A stretch of 64,000 nucleotides of DNA from Pseudomonas viridiflava (GTDB taxonomy: Bacteria > Pseudomonadota > Gammaproteobacteria > Pseudomonadales > Pseudomonadaceae). The stretch spans positions 62,001-126,000 of the forward strand of contig NZ_UUOC01000025.1 of the NCBI RefSeq assembly GCF_900590755.1, read 5' to 3'. The notes under the pieces are model-generated. The model was not told the DNA's origin. It did not search any database and worked only from the letters and a program-made list of their open reading frames with translations. Numbering within the stretch: the stretch's first letter is position 1; every line of letters begins with the position of its first letter. Of this stretch, positions 18,357 to 27,978 are shown in pieces. Made by a program: the position numbers and the translations under genes.

Positions 18357-19721
18357 ATGACTACGCAACTCAAGCCCACGCTGGGCACGCTTCACTTATG
18401 GGGGATCGCGGTCGGCCTGGTGATATCAGGGGAATACTTCGGCTGGAGCTATGGCTGGGGTGTTGCGGGAACTCTGGGTTTCCTGGTGACCTCACTCATG
18501 GTCGCGGCGATGTACACCTGCTTCATCTTCAGCTTTACCGAGCTGACCACTGCCATCCCGCACGCTGGAGGGCCATTTGCCTACAGTCGACGGGCCTTTG
18601 GCGAGAAAGGTGGATTGATCGCCGGTATGGCAACGCTGATCGAATTCGTTTTCGCCCCGCCAGCCATCGCCTTGGCCATTGGCGCTTATCTGAATGTGCA
18701 GTTCCCGGGCCTTGACCCCAAACACGCGGCGGTCGGCGCCTACATTGTGTTCATGACCTTGAACATTCTGGGCGTGAAACTGGCGGCAACCTTCGAGCTG
18801 GTGGTCTGCGTGCTGGCAGTGGCCGAACTGTTGGTATTCATGGGCGTTGTCGCGCCAGCCTTCAGCTTCAGCAACTTTGCCCTCAATGGCTGGGCGGGTT
18901 CGAGCACCTTCGGGCCGGGGGCGATTGCCGGCATGTTTGCTGCCATCCCGTTTGCCATCTGGTTCTTCCTGGCCATCGAAGGCGCCGCCATGGCGGCCGA
19001 AGAAGCCAAGGACCCCAAGCGCACCATTCCCAAAGCTTATGTCAGCGGCATTCTGACCCTGGTGGTGCTGGCCATGGGCGTGATGTTCTTTGCCGGTGGC
19101 GTGGGTGACTGGCGCACTTTGTCGAACATCAATGACCCGCTGCCTCAAGCCATGAAAACCGTGGTCGGCGAAAGCTCCGGCTGGTTGCACATGTTGGTCT
19201 GGATCGGTTTGTTCGGCCTGGTGGCAAGCTTCCACGGGATCATCCTCGGTTACTCGCGTCAGTTCTTTGCGCTGGCCCGCGCTGGCTACCTGCCTTCCGG
19301 CCTGGCCAAACTGTCACGTTTCCAGACCCCGCATCGCGCCATCATCGCCGGCGGCGTGATCGGCATCGCGGCGATCTACAGCGATGGCCTGATCAACCTG
19401 AGTGGCATGACCCTCACCGCTGCCATGATCACCATGGCGGTATTTGGCGCCATCGTGATGTACATCATGAGCATGCTCAGTCTGTTCAAACTGCGCAAAA
19501 CCGAACCCTTGCTGGAGCGTTCCTTCCGTGCGCCAGGCTACCCGATCGTGCCGGGCATTGCCTTGGCGCTGGCGGTGGTGTGCCTGATCGCCATGGCCTG
19601 GTTCAACATGTTGATCGGTCTGATCTTCCTCGGTTTCATGGCAGTGGGCTTCATCTACTTCAGCCTGACCGCGCAATCACGCGCCGATGCACCGGCTGAT
19701 GCGATGCTGACCGGCCTGTAA
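18357..19721 (+). CDS. eat: Ethanolamine permease (APC family)
   Basis: The product is 454 residues with about twelve membrane segments. The family pattern is LWGIAVGLVISGEYFGWSYGWGVAGTLGF at the start, HAGGPFAYSRRAFGEKGG, and the IEGAAMAAEEAKDPKRTIPKAY loop. The match is to the ethanolamine permease branch of the amino acid/polyamine family. It imports ethanolamine for use as carbon or nitrogen. A GGGAG lies before the ATG. No ethanolamine ammonia-lyase genes are in view. Confidence 0.9.
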   Translation: MTTQLKPTLGTLHLWGIAVGLVISGEYFGWSYGWGVAGTLGFLVTSLMVAAMYTCFIFSFTELTTAIPHAGGPFAYSRRAFGEKGGLIAGMATLIEFVFAPPAIALAIGAYLNVQFPGLDPKHAAVGAYIVFMTLNILGVKLAATFELVVCVLAVAELLVFMGVVAPAFSFSNFALNGWAGSSTFGPGAIAGMFAAIPFAIWFFLAIEGAAMAAEEAKDPKRTIPKAYVSGILTLVVLAMGVMFFAGGVGDWRTLSNINDPLPQAMKTVVGESSGWLHMLVWIGLFGLVASFHGIILGYSRQFFALARAGYLPSGLAKLSRFQTPHRAIIAGGVIGIAAIYSDGLINLSGMTLTAAMITMAVFGAIVMYIMSMLSLFKLRKTEPLLERSFRAPGYPIVPGIALALAVVCLIAMAWFNMLIGLIFLGFMAVGFIYFSLTAQSRADAPADAMLTGL

Positions 19722-19823
19722 CTCACCCTCTATAAAAGAAGCCTCCAGGAAAAAGGCACAGCGCTACACTTGAACCATTGAGCAGCGGCGCTGCTCAAAC
19801 GGTTACATAAAAAGGAGAGCCCT

Positions 19824-19991
19824 ATGCCCTGGTATGCCTGGTTGATTTTGCTGGTTGCAATTGGCTCGATCGTCGGAGGCTTGATGATGCTGCGTCAATC
19901 AGCACAGAAGGTTCCGCTGACCGAAGAGCAGCTAAAACGTGTCCACGAGCGCAATGCCGAGATGGATGCCAAAGAAGCCAAGGACCGCTGA
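19824..19991 (+). CDS. Small membrane protein, DUF2897-like
   Basis: The ATG with AAAGGAGAG upstream opens a 55-residue frame, MPWYAWLILLVAIGSIVGGL then a basic-acidic tail ending MDAKEAKDR. One N-terminal membrane helix (residues 3-22) and a charged cytosolic tail match the DUF2897 family of small Pseudomonas proteins. The function is unknown. The strong ribosome site supports expression. Confidence 0.8.
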   Translation: MPWYAWLILLVAIGSIVGGLMMLRQSAQKVPLTEEQLKRVHERNAEMDAKEAKDR

Positions 19992-20042
19992 ACACGCTCA
20001 AGGCGGCGCATCGAATGCGCCGCCTTGCTTGTTATCGTGGTT

Positions 20043-20888
20043 TCAACGTGATTCCTGAACCCTGTCTGCTGCGACCGCCCGCGTGCTTTCCATCGGCAGC
20101 ACGGCAATCCGGAACGGCTGAAAAATCTTCAACATTTGCCCGTTATCACGCAACAGTTGCAGCATGGCGTCGAATTGCACACCGGAGAGCGGGGATTGCG
20201 GTCGCAAGAGCGCGAAATGCCGGTAGGTTTGATCGATACGCTCCGACACCAGTAGCTGACGGGCTTCTTCCTGATTACGCGCCATGAAATCGCTCAGGTA
20301 CGAGCGGGTTACCAAGGCGACATCCGCACGATCACGCAGGATCATCAGCAGATTGCTGTCATGGGAATAGGTCAGCGTCGCGTTGTAATGCTCGGCCAGG
20401 TATTTCGGGTCAGCGTTGAACTGCGCGAACGCGTAGTGATAGCCACTGAACAGCGCCAAACGCTTGCCTTGCAGATCAGTGAAGTAGCTTTGCTCGCGCC
20501 CTGGGATTTTGCGTGCGACGAAAATCTCGGCGTCTTCCAGTTTCATGTCCACGGTTTCGTGGGGGATCTGCTGCCAGTCCCAATCAGGGTTTTCGAAGAT
20601 TGCCATATCAATGCGGCCTTGCTCAAAATCCCGAAAACGCCGGGGGATCGAGGTCGGTACGATCACAAACTGAAAATCCTTCTGGACATTATTAAGAGCC
20701 GCCACCAACTCGGGTAAAAGCCCGGTGTCCGCACCACGCTCAGGGCGGATGGTGTAAGGCGGAAAATGCGCGGCTCCGATACGGACAACCTGGCGGACAA
20801 CTTGCGCAGCACTGGCCTGCATGGCCAACGCCGCGACGACGGCGGCCAACAAGGCTCGCGACGCCACTTGCACAGACAAAGACTTCAA
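20043..20888 (-). CDS. Periplasmic solute-binding protein, family 3 type
   Basis: About 281 residues. A signal peptide (ALLAAVVAALAMQASAAQ) precedes a family-3 type bilobed domain with IGAAHFPPYTI, a glutamate/aspartate region FENPDWDW and the hinge LQGKRLALFSGYHYAF. Such proteins bind amino acids or related small molecules, but no permease or ATPase is next to it. Stand-alone members are frequent in Pseudomonas. The start is uncertain: the frame opens at TTG 20942, while TTG 20888 lies 8 bases after AGGGG and gives a normal signal peptide. Confidence 0.75.
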   Translation of the reverse strand: MKSLSVQVASRALLAAVVAALAMQASAAQVVRQVVRIGAAHFPPYTIRPERGADTGLLPELVAALNNVQKDFQFVIVPTSIPRRFRDFEQGRIDMAIFENPDWDWQQIPHETVDMKLEDAEIFVARKIPGREQSYFTDLQGKRLALFSGYHYAFAQFNADPKYLAEHYNATLTYSHDSNLLMILRDRADVALVTRSYLSDFMARNQEEARQLLVSERIDQTYRHFALLRPQSPLSGVQFDAMLQLLRDNGQMLKIFQPFRIAVLPMESTRAVAADRVQESR

Positions 20889-21052
20889 GACTGCGCACCC
20901 CTGAAAATCAGCTACCGTAGGCTTTTTTGACCGAATAGACAATTAACCCATAGTAAAAAGATGGCTCATTTTTTGTTGGGTGCCATCATCCAGCAACTTT
21001 GCCATAGACCGCGTCATCGGTTTTCGCGACCAACCCTCGCTCCAACAGGTTT

Positions 21053-21163
21053 GGTGATTTTCTGTTGGAGCGAGGCTTGCCCGCGAATGGTCTATGCCGT
21101 TTTCCTTGGCATACCGCGTCTCCGTGCTTCGCGGGCAAGCCCGGCTCCAACAGAAAATCGCCG
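21053..21163. repeat. Extended REP doublet (type C)
   Basis: Type C units face each other, and the symmetry continues outward through GGTGATTTTCTGTTGGAGC and its near-perfect inverse, giving about 38-base arms. A further single unit (CCCTCGCTCCAACAGG) lies just before it at 21034-21049. Confidence 0.8.
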
Positions 21164-21278
21164 AACCTGTAGAGCCAAGTACCCCACCACACGTCCGGCC
21201 CTGATGCATTTCATGGAACGCCACAATCAGGCCACAGCCGAACGCCAGACACGCTGATTCTCGACTCAGGAGCGCTCC

Positions 21279-23255
21279 ATGCCTGCTTTCGAAAAAATCC
21301 TCATCGCCAACCGCGGTGAAATCGCCTGCCACGTGATCAGCACTGCGCGCAATCTGGGTTATCGGACAGTTGCGGTATTCAGCGCCGCCGACAGCGAAGC
21401 ACGGCATGTGCAACTGGCCGACGAAGCGGTCTGCATCGGCGCGCCCACTGTGCAGCAGTCGTACCTGAACATCGACGCCATTCTTCACGCCGCTCGCCTC
21501 ACCGGAGCCGATGCGATCCACCCCGGTTATGGCTTCCTGTCAGAGAACCCGGCGTTTGCACGTGCGTGTAACGTCGCTGGCCTCGTATTCATTGGCCCCA
21601 GCGCCGAAGCCATCGAGCTGATGGGCAGCAAACGCCTTTCGAAGCTGGCGATGCTCGACATCGGCGTGCCCTGCGTCCCCGGTTATCAAGGCGTTGAGCA
21701 GGATGATGAGACGCTCATCCGGGAAGCCGCACGCATCGGTTATCCGCTGATGATCAAAGCCAGCGCGGGCAAAAGTGGTCGTGGTATCCGTCTGGTTGAG
21801 CATCCTGGCCTGCTGCTGGAGCGAATCAGCACAGTGCGCAGCGAGGCGCGCAATGCGTTCGGTTGCGGCGAACTGATCCTGGAACAGGTGCTGATCGGCG
21901 CGCGCCATGTTGAAATCCAGGTATTCGGCGATCGCTACGGCAACCTGATCCACCTAGGTGAACGCGAGTGCTCTATCCAGCGTCGCCATCAGAAAGTCAT
22001 CGAAGAAGCGCCCTGCCCCGCGGTCGGTCCGCAGTTGCGCCAGGCCATGGGTCTGGCCGCAGTGCAGGCCGCCAGGGCGGTGAATTATCTGGGGGCTGGC
22101 ACCGTGGAGTTTCTCGTGACCCGCGATGACCACTTCTACTTTCTGGAGATGAACACCCGCTTACAGGTCGAGCATCCGGTAACGGAAATGATCACCGGTC
22201 TCGATCTGGTGGCCTGGCAGATCAAGGTCGCGTCGGGGGAAGCGCTACCGCTTGAGCAAGAGCAGATTCGCTTCAATGGCCACGCAATGGAAGCCCGCCT
22301 GTACGCAGAAGACCCCGCACAGGGTTTTGTGCCGCAAACCGGCCGCGTACTGCAATGGCAACCGCTGCTGTTCGACGGCGTGCGGGTCGATCACGGCTTG
22401 AACGAAGAACAAGTGGTCGGTCCCTTTTACGACCCGCTCCTGGGCAAGATCATTGCCCACGGCGCCAGCCGGGAAGAAGCCCGGCGCAAACTCTTGCGAG
22501 CGGTACAAGGCTGCGTACTGCTGGGCGTGCAGACCAACCAGCGGTTATTGGCGAGCATTCTCAGGCATCAGGCCTTTATCGACGCGCACGTCGATACCGG
22601 TTTCATCGCGCAACATTTGCACGATGATCCGAGCCTGAAGCCCGGCGAGCCAACGCTGGACTCGGTGGCGGTGGCCACTGCGCTTTTCTACCAAGGCACA
22701 GCCAGCCATCACCCTTCCAAACCGGCAGGCTGGAGCAACACGGGGCCAGAGCAACGGCGCTATCTGCTGGGCATTGGTGATCAGGTTATCGAGGTTGACC
22801 TCACTCGCAATGGCGCACGTCTGGACCTTATGGTCGCTGGCCAGGCGCTCAGCATTCACCTCATCCAGTGCGATGGCCGCTCAGTTCGGGTAGAAATCAA
22901 CGGCGTGCGCAGCCGCTATCCCTGCCATCAATTGGGCAAGAATCTATGGCTGCACAGTGAAACCGGCGCCTTGCACTTCATTGATCGCACTCATGACGCC
23001 CTCGCTCTGCCCATTGTCGTGCGGAGCGGCACCCTGAGGGCACCGATGGACGGATCGATTGTCGATGTATTAGTCAGCGAAGGTGCTACCGTCAGCCAGG
23101 GCCAGCTGTTGATGGTGCTGGAAACCATGAAAATGGAGCACCCCCTCAAGGCTTCTATCAACGGCGTCATACACCAGATTCAGGTCGTGCGCGGCGACCA
23201 GGTCAAGGGGCGGCAAGTGTTACTGGAGCTCGCGCCGTTGGACGAACCTGGATGA
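21279..23255 (+). CDS. Biotin carboxylase fused to biotin carrier domain (acyl-CoA carboxylase alpha type)
   Basis: The product is 658 residues. The N-terminal biotin carboxylase (1-450) has KILIANRGEIA, HPGYGFLSEN, GERECSIQRRHQKVIEEAP and FYFLEMNTRLQVEHPVTEMITG. The C-terminus has a carrier domain with the biotin site VLETMKMEH (near residue 624). The family carboxylates biotin with ATP and bicarbonate for acetyl-, propionyl-, methylcrotonyl- or geranyl-CoA carboxylases. The ATP-grasp glycine loop, normally GGGGG(R/K)G, reads AGKSGRGIR here (near residues 163-171), which is unusual. No carboxyltransferase gene is nearby, so the substrate is open. A CAGGAG precedes the ATG. Confidence 0.88.
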   Translation: MPAFEKILIANRGEIACHVISTARNLGYRTVAVFSAADSEARHVQLADEAVCIGAPTVQQSYLNIDAILHAARLTGADAIHPGYGFLSENPAFARACNVAGLVFIGPSAEAIELMGSKRLSKLAMLDIGVPCVPGYQGVEQDDETLIREAARIGYPLMIKASAGKSGRGIRLVEHPGLLLERISTVRSEARNAFGCGELILEQVLIGARHVEIQVFGDRYGNLIHLGERECSIQRRHQKVIEEAPCPAVGPQLRQAMGLAAVQAARAVNYLGAGTVEFLVTRDDHFYFLEMNTRLQVEHPVTEMITGLDLVAWQIKVASGEALPLEQEQIRFNGHAMEARLYAEDPAQGFVPQTGRVLQWQPLLFDGVRVDHGLNEEQVVGPFYDPLLGKIIAHGASREEARRKLLRAVQGCVLLGVQTNQRLLASILRHQAFIDAHVDTGFIAQHLHDDPSLKPGEPTLDSVAVATALFYQGTASHHPSKPAGWSNTGPEQRRYLLGIGDQVIEVDLTRNGARLDLMVAGQALSIHLIQCDGRSVRVEINGVRSRYPCHQLGKNLWLHSETGALHFIDRTHDALALPIVVRSGTLRAPMDGSIVDVLVSEGATVSQGQLLMVLETMKMEHPLKASINGVIHQIQVVRGDQVKGRQVLLELAPLDEPG

Positions 23256-23309
23256 ATGTAGCTACGCTCCATGCGAATTGAATTCATTGCTTTGGTATAG
23301 GAGCTTCAC

Positions 23310-23852
23310 ATGCCGCACTGGTTGGTGATTGATCTGGAGGCCACGACCGAGGAAGGCGGCTGGCCGGTGGCAGAAATGGAGATCATTGAGATTGGTGCCA
23401 CGCTGGTCAATCAGGACGGGCGCGAGCTGGACCATTTCGAACGCTTCGTGCGGCCCGTGCGCCGGCCGTTGCTGACGAATTTCTGCCGGGAATTAACCCA
23501 CATCAGCCAGAGCAGTATCGACAGCGCAGCGCCCCTGACCGAAGTCTGGCCAATGTTCGAGCGTTGGCTGGGGCACCATCGGGCGCGAATCGTCGGCTGG
23601 TCTAGCTGGGGCGACTATGATCGCCAGCAACTGGAGCAGGAATGGCGCCAGCATCAACTGACCAGCATTCTCAGCAGTCTGGCTTACGTCAACCTCAAGC
23701 AACGCTTTGCCCAGGCGCGCCAACTGCAACGTCCTCTGGGCCTCAATGGCGCTCTGCAACTGGCGGGAATGCAGTTCAGCGGCCAACAACATCGCGCCCT
23801 CGCCGACGCTCGCAACACCGCGCGGCTGCTGCCGCTGATTCTGCCCAGTTGA
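23310..23852 (+). CDS. DEDDh 3'-5' exonuclease
   Basis: The product is 180 residues, a single RNase T/ERI1-like exonuclease domain. All active-site parts are visible: Exo I LVIDLEATT, Exo II in WSSWGDYDRQQLEQEW, and Exo III HRALADARNTARLL with the catalytic His. It should remove nucleotides from 3' ends of RNA or single-stranded DNA. TAGGAG precedes the ATG. It follows the biotin carboxylase gene by 54 bp and could share its transcript. Confidence 0.88.
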   Translation: MPHWLVIDLEATTEEGGWPVAEMEIIEIGATLVNQDGRELDHFERFVRPVRRPLLTNFCRELTHISQSSIDSAAPLTEVWPMFERWLGHHRARIVGWSSWGDYDRQQLEQEWRQHQLTSILSSLAYVNLKQRFAQARQLQRPLGLNGALQLAGMQFSGQQHRALADARNTARLLPLILPS

Positions 23853-23951
23853 GTGAAACGCCAGTCCTAAAGCGGATGACGAGGTTTTAAAGCTTGGGCA
23901 TACTGGCCGGCCAATTTCAGCCCACTTCTCAGCCCAATTCGAGGAATCGCC

Positions 23952-24233
23952 ATGTTCAAAGTCAACGAATACTTCGACGGAACCGTTAAATCCATTGCGT
24001 TCAGTCAAGCTGAAGGCCAGGCCACGATTGGCGTCATGGCCGCCGGGGAATACGAATTCGGCACAGCGCAGCGGGAAATCATGCACGTCATTTCCGGCAG
24101 CCTGAGCGTAAAGCTGCCAGACAGCAGCGACTGGGAAACCTTCAGCACCGGCAGCCAGTTCAATGTGCCAGCCAACAGCAAGTTCCAGCTGAAAGTGGCT
24201 GTTGATACTGCTTATCTGTGTGAGTACCGCTGA
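23952..24233 (+). CDS. ppnP: Pyrimidine/purine nucleoside phosphorylase
   Basis: The product is 93 residues, a single cupin barrel of the PpnP (YaiE, DUF1255) family. Signs are the start [15 protein letters not shown], then [29 protein letters not shown] and [13 protein letters not shown]. PpnP splits many nucleosides with phosphate for salvage. GAGGAATC stands before the ATG. The length equals the family's. Confidence 0.95.
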   Translation: MFKVNEYFDGTVKSIAFSQAEGQATIGVMAAGEYEFGTAQREIMHVISGSLSVKLPDSSDWETFSTGSQFNVPANSKFQLKVAVDTAYLCEYR

Positions 24234-24261
24234 GTCTTTACGACTTTTTGTGTCGACACTA

Positions 24262-24325
24262 TCGCGGGCAAGCACCGCTCCCACATGAGATCGCAATCCC
24301 CTGTGGGAGCGGTGCTTGCCCGCGA
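24262..24325. repeat. REP doublet (type D)
   Basis: TCGCGGGCAAGCACCGCTCC faces its inverse with only a short spacer. It separates the convergent ppnP and ABC exporter genes. Confidence 0.85.
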
Positions 24326-24348
24326 TTGGTTCACCGCCATTAACACTG

Positions 24349-26124
24349 TCAAACCACTTCCCCCTGAACACTAAACTGCAACGCTGCCAACCGCGCATAG
24401 AGCGGGTTGCTGGCGATCAATTGCTGATGCGTGCCAATCGCCACCAGACGCCCTTGATCAATCACGGCAATCCGGTCGGCGTTCTGTACCGTTGCCAGCC
24501 GATGGGCGATAACCAGTGTGGTTCTTCCCTTCATCAGACTTGGCAGTGCCTCCTGAATCAGATGCTCGCTTTGCGCATCCAGCGCGCTGGTGGCTTCATC
24601 CAGCAGCAGAATCGGCGCGTCCACCAGCAAGGCACGGGCGATAGCCAAGCGTTGTCGCTGCCCGCCGGATAAACCCAGACCGCCATCCCCCAGATGGGTC
24701 TGATAGCCGTCAGCCATCTGCAGAATGAACTCGTGGGCATGAGCGATTCGAGCGGCGGCTTCGACCTGCTCCATCGTGGCACCTGGATTGCCATAGCGAA
24801 TGTTTTCTTCAACGCTGCCGAAAAACAGCGCGGGCGTTTGAGACACCAGGGCAAAGCAGCGGCGCAGGTCGCCAGGGTCCAGCTGCGCGATGGGGGATCC
24901 ATCCAGCAGAATGCGACCTTGCTGAGGATCATAGAAACGCAGCAACAGATCGAACAACGTTGACTTCCCGGCCCCGGAAGGCCCGACCAGCGCAAGGGTT
25001 TCACCTGGTTTGATTGTCAAGGTCAGATTATCCAACGCATTACGCTCGGGACGGGATGGATAGGCAAAGCTCACCGATTCCAGCTCAAGCTGACCGATGA
25101 CCCGCTCAGGCAAGCGCAGCAGGTCGCTGGCCGGCGGTGTGATTTGGCTTTTAGCCTGCAACAACTCAGAGATGCGCTCCGCTGCACCCGCTGCCCGTTG
25201 CAGCTCGCCGATCACTTCGCTCAGGGTGCCAAAAGCACTGCCCACGATCAGCGCATAAAATACGAACGCCGCAAGTTCGCCACTAGAGATCGTGCCATCG
25301 ATCACATCCATGCCGCCAACCCACAACATCACCGCCACCGCGCCCAGCACCAGAACGATCACCAGGGTGATCAGCCACGAACGTTGCAGAATGCGCTTGC
25401 GAGCGGTCTCGAACGCCTCTTCCGCCGTGCGGGCGAAACGCTGTTTGTCCTGTTGTTGATGGTTGTAGGCCTGAACGGTCTTGATCTGCCCCAAAGCCTC
25501 CGAAACGTAGCTGCCGACATCCGCGACCCGGTCCTGGCTTTCCCGGGACAGGCTGCGCACGCGTCGGCCAAAAATCAGAATCGGTGCCAGCACCAGCGGC
25601 AGCGCGACGACCACGATACTGGTCAGTTTGGGGTTGGTGATAAACAACAGCACGATGCCGCCGATGACCATCAGCGCATTGCGCAGGAACATCGACAGCG
25701 ATGAGCCGATCACCGATTGCAGCAACGTAGTGTCAGCGGTCAGGCGCGATTGGATTTCAGAGCTGCGGTTGTTTTCATAAAACCCGGGATGCAGGTTGAT
25801 CAGGTGGTCGAAGACCTTTTTGCGCAGATCCGCCACCACGCGCTCACCGATCCAGGAAACCAGATAAAAGCGCATGAAGGTGCCGACCGCCAGGCCAAGC
25901 ACCAAGACCATGAACAGCCCGATGGATTGATTGAGCAGATGCGACGAGCGGGTCATGAAACCCTGATCGACCATCAACTTGATGCCCTGCCCCATGGACA
26001 AGGTAATGCCGGCAGTCACGATCAGCGCCAGCAAAGCGCCCAATGCCTGCCAACGGTACGGAGCAATGAACTGCGCCGCCAGACGAATAGCCTGACGTTG
26101 ACGACTGGATAACAACGAAGCCAT
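24349..26124 (-). CDS. ABC exporter, MsbA/multidrug-like half-transporter
   Basis: The product is 591 residues. Six membrane helices fill residues 20-310. The nucleotide-binding domain follows, with Walker A GPSGAGKSTL, Q-loop VSQTPALF, signature LSGGQRQRLAIARAL, Walker B ILLLDEATSALD and the H-loop IAHRLATV. It should act as a homodimer exporting lipid or hydrophobic compounds. All ATPase motifs are intact. The gene is monocistronic. True MsbA is normally a second copy elsewhere, next to lpxK, so this is more likely a multidrug-type paralogue. Confidence 0.93.
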   Translation of the reverse strand: MASLLSSRQRQAIRLAAQFIAPYRWQALGALLALIVTAGITLSMGQGIKLMVDQGFMTRSSHLLNQSIGLFMVLVLGLAVGTFMRFYLVSWIGERVVADLRKKVFDHLINLHPGFYENNRSSEIQSRLTADTTLLQSVIGSSLSMFLRNALMVIGGIVLLFITNPKLTSIVVVALPLVLAPILIFGRRVRSLSRESQDRVADVGSYVSEALGQIKTVQAYNHQQQDKQRFARTAEEAFETARKRILQRSWLITLVIVLVLGAVAVMLWVGGMDVIDGTISSGELAAFVFYALIVGSAFGTLSEVIGELQRAAGAAERISELLQAKSQITPPASDLLRLPERVIGQLELESVSFAYPSRPERNALDNLTLTIKPGETLALVGPSGAGKSTLFDLLLRFYDPQQGRILLDGSPIAQLDPGDLRRCFALVSQTPALFFGSVEENIRYGNPGATMEQVEAAARIAHAHEFILQMADGYQTHLGDGGLGLSGGQRQRLAIARALLVDAPILLLDEATSALDAQSEHLIQEALPSLMKGRTTLVIAHRLATVQNADRIAVIDQGRLVAIGTHQQLIASNPLYARLAALQFSVQGEVV

Positions 26125-26417
26125 GAAGGGTGGACCTACTGCGAAGGCTGAGCGGCAAAGCCTACACCTGTAAAGCCGGGATTTCCCTGGTTAACACTCG
26201 TCTGCGCCACGGCAACGCCTATGAACTCTGGCGATAATCCTTAGTCAACTTGGTTATGACCGCTGCTGCATGTGTTAATAGACGATTGATCTAAGCGCAG
26301 GCTAGCGGTTCTGCATCGATTCTGATGGAGTAAAAGGCGTTTGATGTGCTGAGGAATGCCACAGCGGATTCATCACTCGTCGGTAATTTGCACTAAACCT
26401 GATGAAGGAGACAGGCC
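26125..26417. other. Non-coding gap with divergent promoters
   Basis: These 293 bases separate the ABC exporter from the divergent small gene. No gene, REP or strong hairpin was seen. Promoters for both sides must lie here but none stands out. Confidence 0.4.
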
Positions 26418-26594
26418 ATGAGCTTGCATGAAAACAGCAATCAAGTCCCAGTGGTTCGAGCCACCCCAACCCTGCCGGTGGGCGGTGCGGTTCTCGATGA
26501 GCAAGGGCGTGAAATCCTGATTACTGAAGAAATGGTTCAGGCTGCATGTCAGGAATGCGACAAAAACTGGGTAGTTCCTGAGAAACAAGACTGA
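26418..26594 (+). CDS. Small PA1571-family protein
   Basis: The frame codes 58 residues, MSLHENSNQVPVVRATPTLPVGG, then AVLDEQGREILITEEMVQAACQECDKNW and a short tail. It resembles the small PA1571-type proteins of Pseudomonas, from memory. AAGGAG lies 8 bases before the ATG, and a strong terminator follows. The two closely placed Cys (CQEC) might bind metal or be redox-active. The function is unknown. Confidence 0.75.
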   Translation: MSLHENSNQVPVVRATPTLPVGGAVLDEQGREILITEEMVQAACQECDKNWVVPEKQD

Positions 26595-26652
26595 TCTACA
26601 GGACTGTTAACCAGGATTTAAAACAATGTTGAGCAACAACCGTATTTCAGAA

Positions 26653-26675
26653 CCCGACGCCCTGTCGGGTTTTTT
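26653..26675. terminator. Intrinsic terminator between convergent genes
   Basis: CCCGAC-GCCCT-GTCGGG is followed by a run of T. It ends the small upstream gene and lies 32 bases beyond the pdxB stop. Confidence 0.85.
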
Positions 26676-26706
26676 CTGTCCGGCGTTTGCACGCTAGCCA
26701 AGCGGG

Positions 26707-27855
26707 TCAGATGGCAGGCACAGCAACCGCGCCCAGCGCCGAAACGATCTGCTGCAAACGCTCCGACTGGCCATTGAGCTGTACGCTCAGCCCTTCGATT
26801 TCACGCCGCGGCGGGTAGTTTTTGCGCAGCAGATCGAAAGCCAGCGGCTGACTCACTGCACCGACCAGGCTGCGACGAAAATCTGCATCGTCCCGGCGCG
26901 GGTCATACACGCCCCGGCACAGCATGCTCAACGCCCAGTCCGGATCAGCCGCGGCGTCCAGCGTGACATGCGCCAGCCACGGCGGCGGCAGCAACTCGGC
27001 CAGGTTGATTTCGGCCTCCTGGCCCAGATACGCACACAGCGCCTGGTAAATCTGCGACGTACCGCGCTGGCGACCGTCGAGGCTGTAACCGGCGATATGC
27101 GGCGTGCCGATCACGCACAAGTCGGCCAACGCAATATTCACCGTCGGCTCGCCTTCCCAGACATCCAGCACGGCTTGCAGGTCTTCGCGCTCCAGCAAGG
27201 TGTCATGCAGGGCCGCGTTATCCACCACCGCGCCACGGCTGGCATTAATCAACCAGGTGCCGTGTCTGAGCTGCTGCAACCGTTGCGCATCCAATAGATG
27301 CCAGGTGGGCTGCTGGCCGGTTTTGCTCAGTGGGGTATGCAGGCTGATCACGTCGCAACGTTGCACGATTTCATCAAGGCTGACGAAATCACCCCCTTCG
27401 GCTGCTTGCCGGGGCGGATCGCAGACCAGCACATTCCAGCCCAACCCCTGCAGCACCTTGACCAGCCGACCACCAACCTGCCCGGCCCCGACCACGCCGT
27501 AGGTGCGCTGCGCCAGATCCGCGCCTTCGATTTCCGCCAGAGTCAGCAGGCTACCGAGCACGTAATCCACCACGCCCCGAGCATTACAACCCGGCGCACT
27601 GGACCACTGAATGCCGGCTTGCTGGAAGTAGTCCAGATCCAGGTGATCTGTGCCGATGGTGCACGTGCCAACGAAGCGTACCGCGCTGCCTTCGAGAAGC
27701 TCGCGGGTGACCGGCGTTACCGAGCGCACCAGCAGAATATCCGCGTCCGCCACTGCAGCCCGATCAATGGAACGGCCGGGCAGACGCGTGATTTCGCCGA
27801 AATGGGCAAAAAAAGCATCGAGCAGTGGAATATTTTCGTCAGCAACAATTCGCAT
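26707..27855 (-). CDS. pdxB: Erythronate-4-phosphate dehydrogenase
   Basis: The product is 382 residues. PdxB oxidises 4-phosphoerythronate in vitamin B6 synthesis. It opens with [21 protein letters not shown], the family hallmark. The NAD fold has [17 protein letters not shown]. Catalytic residues are in [10 protein letters not shown] and [16 protein letters not shown], and a C-terminal PdxB dimerisation region of about 90 residues is present. The frame extends to 27966, but the ATG at 27855 fits the family. Confidence 0.97.
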   Translation of the reverse strand: MRIVADENIPLLDAFFAHFGEITRLPGRSIDRAAVADADILLVRSVTPVTRELLEGSAVRFVGTCTIGTDHLDLDYFQQAGIQWSSAPGCNARGVVDYVLGSLLTLAEIEGADLAQRTYGVVGAGQVGGRLVKVLQGLGWNVLVCDPPRQAAEGGDFVSLDEIVQRCDVISLHTPLSKTGQQPTWHLLDAQRLQQLRHGTWLINASRGAVVDNAALHDTLLEREDLQAVLDVWEGEPTVNIALADLCVIGTPHIAGYSLDGRQRGTSQIYQALCAYLGQEAEINLAELLPPPWLAHVTLDAAADPDWALSMLCRGVYDPRRDDADFRRSLVGAVSQPLAFDLLRKNYPPRREIEGLSVQLNGQSERLQQIVSALGAVAVPAI

Positions 27856-27978
27856 GGTGTACTCCCTGAAGTCGGCGGCAGTGTAGGCATTGATCGGGCG
27901 GGATAGAAAGCTGCAAAGGCTTTCTGGACTGAAACGCGATCCCTGTGGGATTTGCGCCAGCCGCAAATCTCGGCTCGA

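Noticed and set aside
24349..26124. Call as true MsbA
   Set aside because: The gene lacks the usual lpxK neighbourhood, so I keep the broader name.
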